From assembly GCF_009931115.1 (NCBI RefSeq), contig NZ_CP047491.1:3609501-3673500 (forward strand): a stretch of DNA of 64,000 nucleotides. The letters run 5' to 3'. The notes beneath the pieces were generated by a model. The model was not told the DNA's origin and made no database searches. It saw only the letters and a program-made list of their open reading frames with translations. Origin of the DNA: Microbulbifer hydrolyticus (GTDB lineage Bacteria > Pseudomonadota > Gammaproteobacteria > Pseudomonadales > Cellvibrionaceae). Position numbers and translations under genes: made by a program. Positions 25,589-34,200 of this stretch are shown here, piece after piece; position 1 is the stretch's first letter, and each line of letters begins with the position of its first letter.

Positions 25589-27107
25589 GGGATTCTCCGT
25601 ACAGCGTTTCAATGGATTCGGCATAGCGGTGTGAGATGGCATCGCGACGCGGGCGACCGTTCGCCGTGAGCAGGCCATCGTCGAAAGAAAGTGGGGCAGG
25701 CAGACGCGCCCAGTTGCGGATCTGTGCGTAGTCGGGAAGGCGCTCGTTGATCGCCTGTATCCAGCGGTCGACCTGCGCATCCTCCGTACCGGGGAGCGGA
25801 AAAACCAGCGCACAGCAGTGTGGTCGCGCATCGCCGATGACCACACACTGCAGAAGCATCGGGGTGAGAAGGATTTCACTCTCCACCCACTCCGGCGAGA
25901 TATTGCGACCGAAGGCGCTGATGAGCAGGTTCTTCTTGCGACCGGTGATATGCAGGAAACCATCCTTGTCGATGGCGCCCAGATCACCGGTTGCCAGCCA
26001 GTCCCCATCCATATCACTGCCGACGCCGCTGTCGCCCAGATAGCCCAGGTAGCGGGGCCCGCGTACCTGGACCTCGCCGTCGCACACGCGGATTTCACAG
26101 TGCGGCAATGGGCGACCGGCAGCGCCAGGACAGTCTGCCCCCGGCAGGTTGAGCGCCACCACCGATCCACACTCGGACAGGCCGTAGCCCTCGAACACCG
26201 GCAGCCCCAGTGTGCGCGCCTGGCGCAGCAGTTCCGGCGATACCTTGCCACCACCGACGGCGACAAAGCGCAGGGAAGGCGGTGCCTGCCACTGCCCCAG
26301 CCGGACTTGTGCCACCAGCAGCTTCAGGATCTGGGGCAGTAGAATCAGGCTGTCCGGCTGGCACTCGTCGATGCAACGACACAGCTGCGCCGGATCCAGT
26401 TGTGAGCTGCCGTGAAAACCCAGCTTCTCCAGAGAGGGCGCAATGACGGTGCCTCCAAGCAACCAGCAGGTATAGGCACCGGCGACGTTCTCCAGCAGTG
26501 TCGCCAGTGGCAACAGGCACAGGTGCCGAGCGCAACCGAGTTCCACGAGTGCCTGCGCGAGCGCAGCGGCGGTGGCGTACTGGGTTTCATTTGCCAGACA
26601 CACGCCGCGGGGGGTTCCGGTGGAACCGGAGGTAAACGTGACCTTGGCGGTTTCCGCGGGCAGCGCCACCCGGGTTGCTTGCGGAATCTCAATCAGGGTC
26701 AGGCCGGCCAGTTCTCCCAGGGCTTCACCCACCGGCTCAAGCGGGGTGAAACGCTCGCAGTCATCGGTCAACAGCGCCTGCATACCACTGGCGCGAATGG
26801 TGTGCTCGAGCTGTTGCGCGGAAAAAAAGCCGGGAAGCGGCACCAGCGTCACGCCCGCTTGCTGACACGCCAGATCCACAAGCAGCCACTCGGGTCCGTT
26901 GTCCGCAAATAACCCGAGTACCTCGATGCCCTGACGTTGCAGGCCACTGGCCAGCGCGTCCAGCGCCCCAAACAACTGCGCGTAGCTCAGATCACTATTA
27001 CTGTTGACCTTGGTGCTGCCGCCGGTTTCCAGCCCGCGCAAGCCCACAAGGGCATTCCGTGTGGGGTACTGCGCAGCGTATGCAGTGATCTGCTCGATCA
27101 ATTGCAT
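25575..27107 (-). CDS. AMP-binding acyl/aryl-CoA ligase-like adenylating enzyme
   Basis: 510 residues of the ANL superfamily. The P-loop FTSGSTGTPRGV, the adenine motif EGYGLSECG and the hinge region LATGDLGAID are intact. A C-terminal domain follows (GRKKNLLISAFGRNISPEWVE), with the catalytic-lysine region less clear (LTANGRPRRDAIS). It would activate a carboxylate as acyl-AMP and load CoA or a nucleophile. GGGAGG precedes the ATG by 7 bases. It overlaps the thermostable-hemolysin gene by 10 bases and the di-iron gene by 14, indicating one pathway. Confidence 0.82.
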   Translation of the reverse strand: MQLIEQITAYAAQYPTRNALVGLRGLETGGSTKVNSNSDLSYAQLFGALDALASGLQRQGIEVLGLFADNGPEWLLVDLACQQAGVTLVPLPGFFSAQQLEHTIRASGMQALLTDDCERFTPLEPVGEALGELAGLTLIEIPQATRVALPAETAKVTFTSGSTGTPRGVCLANETQYATAAALAQALVELGCARHLCLLPLATLLENVAGAYTCWLLGGTVIAPSLEKLGFHGSSQLDPAQLCRCIDECQPDSLILLPQILKLLVAQVRLGQWQAPPSLRFVAVGGGKVSPELLRQARTLGLPVFEGYGLSECGSVVALNLPGADCPGAAGRPLPHCEIRVCDGEVQVRGPRYLGYLGDSGVGSDMDGDWLATGDLGAIDKDGFLHITGRKKNLLISAFGRNISPEWVESEILLTPMLLQCVVIGDARPHCCALVFPLPGTEDAQVDRWIQAINERLPDYAQIRNWARLPAPLSFDDGLLTANGRPRRDAISHRYAESIETLYGESHAVL

Positions 27108-27811
27108 GGGTGTACCTCCCGCATTGAGGAAGCCATTTGCTGTGCCGGACCGGAACAGGCCTGCAGCAGCTCCCGGGCCAGTGGATGCTCGAGTAGCGCG
27201 CGACGCTCTTCCGCGACATTGATCGCGGTGACCGCCGGCTTTGTCTCGTAGTAGCTGCCCCAGTCCGCGAGCCGGTCACCCAGCCGCCGGCCGTCGGCCT
27301 GGCACAGGACAAACTGGTTGCCAGTGAGCTTCTGCAACAGGCGACGGACTTCCGGTGTGGCGGTAAAAATGGCCCAGGTCACGTCCGCTGCCGCAAACAG
27401 TTCCGCCAGCATGAGAAACAGCAGGCGACTCCCGCCGCGCGAGGTGGACACCAGGTTTCCGATCTCCACGATGTCGCAACGCGCCACCTCACTGCCGGTA
27501 GCATCCGCCAAAGCGCGCTCAACCGGCTGGTTCAGGTATTGCTCCAGGAACAGCGGCGCGGTATCCGCCCGGCGCATTCCCAGGGCGGATACCAGCCCGG
27601 TCTCGTTGCGCCGCGCCAGTAGCAGCGGCATAAAGTGGTACAGCCGGGCCCCGTAGGTCTCGGAGAAGGTTGCTGCGATATAGGATTCAATCGCCTCACG
27701 GTCTTCATCCCCGGCGGCGCTCAGGGAGAACCCCGGACAGACACCTGGCGCAAAAATCCTCGCGCCACTATTCGTTCTTGTTTCCATCGTTGGATAGGTT
27801 TCCGCTTCCAT
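27098..27811 (-). CDS. Thermostable-hemolysin-family protein, first gene of the operon
   Basis: 237 residues; ATG 27811 preferred over GTG 27820 because of ribosome-site spacing. It contains the family blocks FSETYGARLYHFMPLLLARR, CDIVEIGNLVSTSRGGSR and FVLCQADGRRLGDRLADWGSYYE. The family name comes from a Vibrio hemolysin report; the fold, as I recall, resembles GNAT or acyl-homoserine-lactone-synthase type acyltransferases, so an acyl-transfer role is plausible and lysis need not be its function. No signal peptide, so it acts in the cytoplasm. Fused by overlap to the AMP-ligase. Confidence 0.7.
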   Translation of the reverse strand: MEAETYPTMETRTNSGARIFAPGVCPGFSLSAAGDEDREAIESYIAATFSETYGARLYHFMPLLLARRNETGLVSALGMRRADTAPLFLEQYLNQPVERALADATGSEVARCDIVEIGNLVSTSRGGSRLLFLMLAELFAAADVTWAIFTATPEVRRLLQKLTGNQFVLCQADGRRLGDRLADWGSYYETKPAVTAINVAEERRALLEHPLARELLQACSGPAQQMASSMREVHPCN

Positions 27812-27842
27812 TGTGCCCACTCTCCGGACTGTCGATGTAGTG

Positions 27843-27875
27843 AGTCTATGGCGGCAAAATTAAGGCAAACTTAAG
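27843..27875 (-). promoter_or_regulatory. PmrA/QseB-type box and promoter of the ten-gene operon
   Basis: Reading the minus strand from 27875: CTTAAG, five bases (TTTGC), CTTAAT (27859-27875), then 10 bases and TAGACT (27848-27843), a fair -10. This equals the YTTAAK-N5-YTTAAK direct repeat bound by PmrA/QseB-type regulators, in the orientation and place where such boxes substitute for a -35. Translation starts about 32 bases further on. The operon it drives encodes that class of regulator. Confidence 0.65.
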
Positions 27876-28058
27876 CTGGCGTAATTTGCGCGTAATTGTC
27901 GTGGGCAGAGACGCAACACATGCTCTCCACTACAGTGTGTTTGCGCTGAAACCAACCTAAGCTGATACTGTCAGAGCTATCACAGGCTGCGCGAGACCGT
28001 TGTATTGACGAGTGGGTGGATCGACGAACGTGCGGCGGGACAAACAGGAGGGGATTAC

Positions 28059-28895
28059 ATGGGTGGCAATGTAAAAGATTGGCTGATCGCGCTATTAGTC
28101 GTAGCGGCGGTTGCATTTGGTATTTACTGGTTCGCGGTGCGGGATACCCCGGAGCCTAAAGCTCCCGCCCCTGTCACCGAACCCGCACCGAAAACACCGA
28201 GCGTCGACCTCGATGAGCCCGATGACGAGCCGGTAATCCCGCCTGCCCCGGAACCCGCCGAGCCAGAAAATCCCCCGCGCCAGTTGCCCGCACTCAACGA
28301 CAGTGACAGCGAAGCCCGCAAAGACATCATCAGCCTGTCTTCCGATGGCGCACTGGCCAAATGGATCGTTTCCGACGAAGTCGTGCGTAAATGGGTGGCC
28401 GCCGTCAACACTGCCACCAAAGGCAACCTGATGCACAAAAACCGTCCCTTCAATAATGTGGACGGCAAGCTTGTGGTCAAAGAGCTGGAAACCAGGGACG
28501 ACGGCCAGAAAGTTTACGTGCTCTCTCAGGAAAACTATCAGCGCTACGACAACCCGGTGCGCCTGTTCGCGATGGTGGACACCGACACCGCCGTCGAGCT
28601 CTACCAGTTCTGGTATCCGCGCCTGAAGCAGGCCTATGGCGAACTCGGCCTGAAAAACAAGAACTTCCACGCCGCCGTTCTCGCCGCCATCGATCAGGCA
28701 CTGGCCGCACCAGAAATCGAGGGCCCGATCAAACTGGTGCGCCCCACCGTCTACTACAAATACGAAGACGAGCAACTGGAAAAAATGCCCGGCCTGCACA
28801 AGCTGATGATTCGCATCGGCCCGGACAATGCCAAGCGGGTAAAAGAGAAACTGCGTGAGCTTAAAAGCGCGCTGCAGAATTTGCCCACGAACTGA
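28059..28895 (+). CDS. DUF3014-like membrane-anchored protein
   Basis: 278 residues; start ATG 28059 has an AGGAGGGG site 5 bases upstream. One N-terminal helix (about 8-26), a Pro/Glu-rich periplasmic linker, then a conserved domain (DIISLSSDGALAKWIVSDEVVRKWVAAVN, YDNPVRLFAMVDT, LVRPTVYYKYEDEQLEKM, LHKLMIRIGP). I recall it as DUF3014, function unknown. It is divergent from the ten-gene operon and shares its upstream region (27812-28058), but ends in its own terminator. Confidence 0.7.
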   Translation: MGGNVKDWLIALLVVAAVAFGIYWFAVRDTPEPKAPAPVTEPAPKTPSVDLDEPDDEPVIPPAPEPAEPENPPRQLPALNDSDSEARKDIISLSSDGALAKWIVSDEVVRKWVAAVNTATKGNLMHKNRPFNNVDGKLVVKELETRDDGQKVYVLSQENYQRYDNPVRLFAMVDTDTAVELYQFWYPRLKQAYGELGLKNKNFHAAVLAAIDQALAAPEIEGPIKLVRPTVYYKYEDEQLEKMPGLHKLMIRIGPDNAKRVKEKLRELKSALQNLPTN

Positions 28896-28921
28896 TACCG
28901 CAAGCAGATCCTGACCTGTAC

Positions 28922-28944
28922 ACCGGTGGCCCAGTGCCACCGGT
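28922..28944. terminator. Convergent terminator hairpin
   Basis: ACCGGTGGC and GCCACCGGT pair perfectly over a 5-base loop, followed by CCTTTC, between the DUF3014 gene and the convergent outer-membrane-like gene. Confidence 0.7.
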
Positions 28945-28955
28945 CCTTTCACACT

Positions 28956-29687
28956 CTAGAAGAAAGCGTATTCGAAACGCAGACGCAGTGTTTGATCCGG
29001 ACTCTCATCGGTGATGCCCATGATCAGGCCAACCTCCCAGTGAACCTTCCGTTCCGAATCGCCTTCTCCACCAAGATGCCAGCTGCCGATCGCAACCGGA
29101 CCTATGCCAAGTAGGTCCTCCGCCGCATACAGCTCAATGGCCGGTTCAAACTCGGTGCTGTAGCGGTAGCGCGCCTGAGCCCGGAGCTCACCCAGAAATC
29201 CGTCCCGCTCCTCGCCCCATTCGTACACAACGCCCAGATTTGCGGTGCCGGTCCAGCGCCCCCATTCTTGCGCCACCAGCACCGTTGCCGCCGCCTCCCA
29301 CTGGTTTTCGGGGAAGATACGCTCCAGCTCGAACAACATGCCCCAGTCGGCCGCGTACTCCCCCTTCTCGGTCAGCTGCCACTTTGCTTCGAGTTCCGCC
29401 GCCTCGATATCGAAGCTCTCCTCTGGCGTCTGCTCCGCGATAACATAAATTTCACCAAACCAGCGCTCGGAAAAGCCGTAGCCCACACTGAAGTGGTGCT
29501 GCCATAAGCCATCCAGCTCCTCATCATCGGAATCCGCCGTGCGCACCGCCCGCCATTCGACTTCCGTTTCTCCGTATTCGACATAGGGGTCGAATACCCG
29601 GTCGACCAGATTCGTATCCGCCAGCGTCGGCAAGCCCGGCAGCAGTGCCGCCAGCGCAAATACCCTTCGTAGATCCATCGTGTTCAT
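28956..29687 (-). CDS. Outer-membrane-like protein, paralogue of the gene at 19453-20184
   Basis: 243 residues, ATG 29687 (MNTMDLRRVFALA), signal peptide ending TLA. It shares with 19453-20184 long blocks: VDRVFDPYV, AELEAKWQLTE, GEYAADWGMLFELE, EWGRWTGTAN, YEWGE, and the final DQTLRLRFEYAFF. The C-terminal Phe and alternating aromatic strands suggest a small beta-barrel. Function unknown. The two copies flank the iron/lipid operon region about 9 kb apart. Confidence 0.6.
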   Translation of the reverse strand: MNTMDLRRVFALAALLPGLPTLADTNLVDRVFDPYVEYGETEVEWRAVRTADSDDEELDGLWQHHFSVGYGFSERWFGEIYVIAEQTPEESFDIEAAELEAKWQLTEKGEYAADWGMLFELERIFPENQWEAAATVLVAQEWGRWTGTANLGVVYEWGEERDGFLGELRAQARYRYSTEFEPAIELYAAEDLLGIGPVAIGSWHLGGEGDSERKVHWEVGLIMGITDESPDQTLRLRFEYAFF

Positions 29688-29842
29688 CCTTGGCTTGAGG
29701 CGAGTGTGCGTTGGCCCCGGCGACACACAGCGCGCCCACACCGAAAACCATGCATCTCGACTAGCAAAGGATAGAACAGCGCGCCGCCACTAGAATCGCA
29801 AGGCCTCCCGCGGCGGATTTTGCCTCGTGACACCAGAGCAGA

Positions 29843-31276
29843 TCAGACGACTCCACCGGACCAGTGCGCTTCCGGCAGCGCCCCCACTCCCAGATAGCGC
29901 GCGACATCCCCAAACAGTTGATGAGTACCGTAGATACGCTGCCCGTTGTTGATGCCGTCGCCGCAGTTGATGATGCGCCCCATTTGCAGGGCACCACCGG
30001 CACCGCCAGCGAGCGTTACCGCACCCGCCGCGCCGCCGTGTTTGGAGCCGTCACCGACCTCGCTGAACATCACCACCAGGGTGTCGTCCAGCAGGCCTTT
30101 GTTCTCCAGTTGCTGCAGCGTGTAGGCGAGCAGCGAGTGATACCAGCGCACCTGTGCGGTATGCGGCACGTCACCGGGGCGGTGGGAGGCGCTGTGGCTG
30201 GCGAACTCGTTGTACCAGCGGGTGATAGGGCCCACGGTACCACTGTCACTGCTGTGCTGAATGCCCTGACTGATTGCCGTCTGGGCCATCTGCCAGCACT
30301 CATCGTAGGAGTAGTTCACCAGGTTGCCGTTTTCATCCCCCTTGGAGAGCTGCAGGGTGGCGACACGGTTCAGGCCACAGGAAAACGCGCCGACGATATT
30401 GTCCACCTGTGCGCGCGCCAGGTGTGGAAACATTTGCCACTCGGAGGGAGATAAAGGAGTGGAAGACGCGTAGTGAGGATCCCTCATTACATTGGTGTTA
30501 AAACTGCACTCTCCCACCTGGTTACCGGCGAGGTCCCGCAGCCGTTTCAGCGCATTTTCATGCAGAGTCAGTTTGTCGCGCTGCGCATTTTCCAAAGTGG
30601 CGTCCGCGAGGCTGTCGAAGTCATTCAGAATCGCTTCATAGTAGGCCTGCCTGTCCGGATCACTGCCACCCGTTCCCCCACCGGCTCCTCCACCAGAAAT
30701 GCCCACCGACAGTTTCTGTGCCGCATCCGCCGGGTCATTATTCGGTATCGGCCGCGCTGCGGAATCCACGTTACGCGGTTTGGAAATCATGATGTCAGAG
30801 CGATTGCCGGTGCGTACACCCAGGCTCAGAACACCTTCATTACCCAACTGCTCGGCAATAAGGTGATCGATACTGGCACTCTCATAACCGATGGCATTGT
30901 TACCGGTGAGGATGCCACGCATGTCGTTGTAGTGGGCACCAGCACCGGCACCGATATCCAGGGTCATGTTCTGCAATACGATCAAACGGTTGTGCCAGGA
31001 AGATAAGGGGCCGAGGCCGAAACTCAACTCCTGACTGCCACTGATACTACCGGGCCCCTGTTGCGGCACCCAGTTATAAGGCACCACACCATTGGGGTAG
31101 TAAAGGAACAATACCCGTTGCGCACTGCCGGTTGCGGCAAACACCTTCTGCCCCAGCAGCGGACCCGCCAGCGGCAGTAACATCCCCGCTTGCGCCAGGT
31201 TGCGCAAAAATTTTCTGCGCGAGCGGCTGGTGGATTCTCTGGCGGAGGTAAAACCAAATCTGTTTAAAAATTTCAT
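29843..31276 (-). CDS. DUF1552 family protein with Tat-type signal
   Basis: 477 residues. The N-terminus has SRSRRKFLRNLAQAG, a twin-arginine motif followed by a hydrophobic stretch ending in VFAA, so it is probably exported folded, perhaps with a cofactor. The body matches DUF1552 (RVLFLYYPNGVVPYNWVPQ, LQNMTLDIGAGAGAHYNDM, VVMFSEVGDGSKHGGAAG), a family of alkaline-phosphatase-superfamily-like proteins usually next to DUF1592/DUF1588 multihaem proteins. It starts 12 bases after the giant gene with AGGAGA, clearly the same operon. Function unknown; a Gly-rich loop (SGGGAGGGTGG) is inserted near residue 195. Confidence 0.78.
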   Translation of the reverse strand: MKFLNRFGFTSARESTSRSRRKFLRNLAQAGMLLPLAGPLLGQKVFAATGSAQRVLFLYYPNGVVPYNWVPQQGPGSISGSQELSFGLGPLSSWHNRLIVLQNMTLDIGAGAGAHYNDMRGILTGNNAIGYESASIDHLIAEQLGNEGVLSLGVRTGNRSDIMISKPRNVDSAARPIPNNDPADAAQKLSVGISGGGAGGGTGGSDPDRQAYYEAILNDFDSLADATLENAQRDKLTLHENALKRLRDLAGNQVGECSFNTNVMRDPHYASSTPLSPSEWQMFPHLARAQVDNIVGAFSCGLNRVATLQLSKGDENGNLVNYSYDECWQMAQTAISQGIQHSSDSGTVGPITRWYNEFASHSASHRPGDVPHTAQVRWYHSLLAYTLQQLENKGLLDDTLVVMFSEVGDGSKHGGAAGAVTLAGGAGGALQMGRIINCGDGINNGQRIYGTHQLFGDVARYLGVGALPEAHWSGGVV

Positions 31277-31288
31277 TATTGTTATCTC

Positions 31289-34200
31289 CTAGCGACGCAG
31301 GGTGAATGCATCGGACAGGACCAGTGTCCGCAACATGTCGCGCATGCCACCACCATTGCGCAGGTCTTCACTGGTGGAGTGAATGATCACATCGTCACTG
31401 GCGCCCTCTTCGCGCCCCACGACATAGCGGTAGAACTGCCGTGCGAAGCAGGCCTCGCCCTGGTCACTACCGGCGATCAGGCCAGCCAGTTCCGGCACCG
31501 AATAAAAATCGTAACTGGGGCTGGTCGGATCCATCACCGTGGCCGGGGTGTAGAGGCTCTTGATACTGCCACTGTCGTCGATCTCGCGTTCTTCACCGGT
31601 ACCGATGGTTTCAATGGTGCGGTAAAGGGCATCGCTGCCGAAGCGTTCGAAACCGAAACCGACACCGTCGATAAACTGGTGACAGGCGGCACAGGCGGGG
31701 TCAGAGGTGTGTCGCGCGGTCGCTTCGCGGTTGCTGTCGGTGTCTTCGAATACCACGTTGAAATCCGCCGCTGCCGGTGGCGGGAATTCCTGGCACATCA
31801 GTACTTCGCGCACATACACACCGCGCTTGATCGGCGCCGGGTTGACGGTGCTGGTACGCGAGGCGAGGAAGCTGCCGTGGCCGAGCAGGCCACTGCCGCT
31901 GCGCGGATCCCCCGCGGCAAATGTGCGTATGGCCCAGTCGCTGCCGCTGGCGTCCAGACCGTAATGCGCGGCGAGATCGCCGTTGGCCCAGGTGTAATTG
32001 GCGGAGAGCAGTTCACTAAAGGCCGCATTATTGCGGATGTTCTCCAGCACAAAACCCACGGTTTCCTCTTTGAACGCAGCCACCAGGTTGGTATCGCTAA
32101 TCGCCGGGAACGGATACTGATTGTTGATCAGCCAGCCGCCAATAAAGCGGCGCAGACCACGCTCAGCACGAGGATCCGCAAGCAGGCGATCTACCTGGGC
32201 AGCGACATCAAAGTTCTGCTCGGTGGCGGCGAGTAAAAGGGAATCATCCGGCGCAGTGGCCCAGAAGGTGTAGGACAATAGAGTCGCGATCTCGTAATTG
32301 TCGAGCCGGTACAGCCCCGTCTCGGTATCCAGCACACCGAGCTCCGAGCGATACATAAAGTGCGGTGACATCAGCATCGCCTGCAGTGCCAGACGGCCGT
32401 CGTCTTCAGAATTGTAAAGTGCTGAGTAACGATTGATTTCTTCGCTGGTCAACGGACGACGGAACAGACGGAAACCAAGGGTATCCACTACGCAAGCCAC
32501 ATCACTACAGCCGCTGACCAGATTGAGGAAGCCAGTTTGCCCGATGGCAATATCCGCGACCTGCCCGGCCACCATTTCATAGCCCAGGGTACGATCGTTG
32601 TCGGCGGTGAGATAGGAGGCAGTATCGAAGTTGCGATAGCGGCCGTCGGCCGGTACCGGGCTCATCAAAGAACCATCGAAATCAATTGCGAAGATATCCC
32701 GCACACTGTTGAGGTATTCCTCCCGCGTGAGCAGACGCAAGTTGCGCTGATCCAGGTTGCTGCCGTCGCAGTCACTGCCGCTACAGTTACCACTGCTCCA
32801 GGCCTCATCCACGATCAGCCTTGCCACTTCATAGGCACAGGCACCCGCCTCGCTACCGGTACAACTGGCGGCAGCGTCCATGGGCATAAAGTCTTCGATG
32901 TACTGGGTGAGATCACCCAGCTGCCAGTTGCCGCCGGTACCGGCCAGCGCCTGGGCCACCGCGCCCTCGCCCTGATCGCCGTGACAGCTTGCACACTGGG
33001 CGGCGTAGAAATTCTGACCCGCTTCGTACTCGTTGGTGGCACTGGGGAAGAGTGCCACCAGGGACAGGTCGTGCTGAGGAATCAGCAGCTGTACCTGTGG
33101 CGACGATGGATCGCCGACAATATACGGCGCCGCATCTCCGCTCCAGCCGCCAAAGGCGGTTCCCAGCGGCGGTGTGTCGGCATTTACGGTGATCACACTG
33201 CCAATGGAATAATCGCGTTCACCGTCTGCGGTGGTGCCCCCAACCACGGAGACCCGGGAAGTATCCCCGCCTACCGGGGCTTCCGGTGTCCACGGCTCCC
33301 AGGCACCACCGACAAAACTGGAGGACTCGCTGATATCCCGCTGGTCTCCGGTCTGCTGGCCGTTGCCACTGTTGAAGACCAGATTGACCTGACCGTTGTG
33401 CAGATCCTCCTGCTCGACGGCGTGGGTCCACCAGCCATCGGCATCCGGCCCGGACATCAGGATGCCCGGCCACTGGGTCAACGCCTGGTCCTGACCATCC
33501 ACGGTAACCCACAGGTGCACATACACCTGCGCCCAGTTGTCCGGGTTGTCGTAACGCAGGCGAATACCGTCAAAGCCCGCTACCAGCGTGAGCGTTGCGG
33601 TGAATTCACCCAGGCTTGCCTGTACCGAAACATCACCTTCCCCGGTGCGGGCCACCAGACCGTTTTCATCGATGGTGGCGGGGCCACTTGCGATGGACCA
33701 GCTGACCTGTCCGAAAATATTTTGCCGCGTGCCATCGGCCCGCACACCCACGGCAACCAGCTGGCGGCTGCTTTCCAGCGGCTGCCCTTGCGGCGCAATT
33801 TCCAGGCCGGTGATTGCGGTATCGATGGACGTCACGGCAATAGTCAGCTGCGCGCTGAACCCACCCTGCTGCACGGTAACAATGGCACTGCCGGTATCAC
33901 CGGCGCGCAGTACAAAGCCCTCATCACCTACCGATTCCACCGCGAGCACATTGCTGTTGCTGGAGCTCACACTGGGCGTATTGGGCACCGGTGCGATAAA
34001 GCCGTTGTCGTACAGGGAGTACACCGGTACCGACAGTGCGTCGCCGCTATTGAGGCGGTCGCTATCTGCATCCAGCCGGATGCCCACTTGCTGCAAGCCG
34101 GCGCCGTCAATCCACTCCCGGAACAGCGCTTCCGCCACCGGGTTGGTATAGCGGGTGCCTTTCGGCATGCGGTTGTTGTCGGTGGTCTGGTAGATATATG

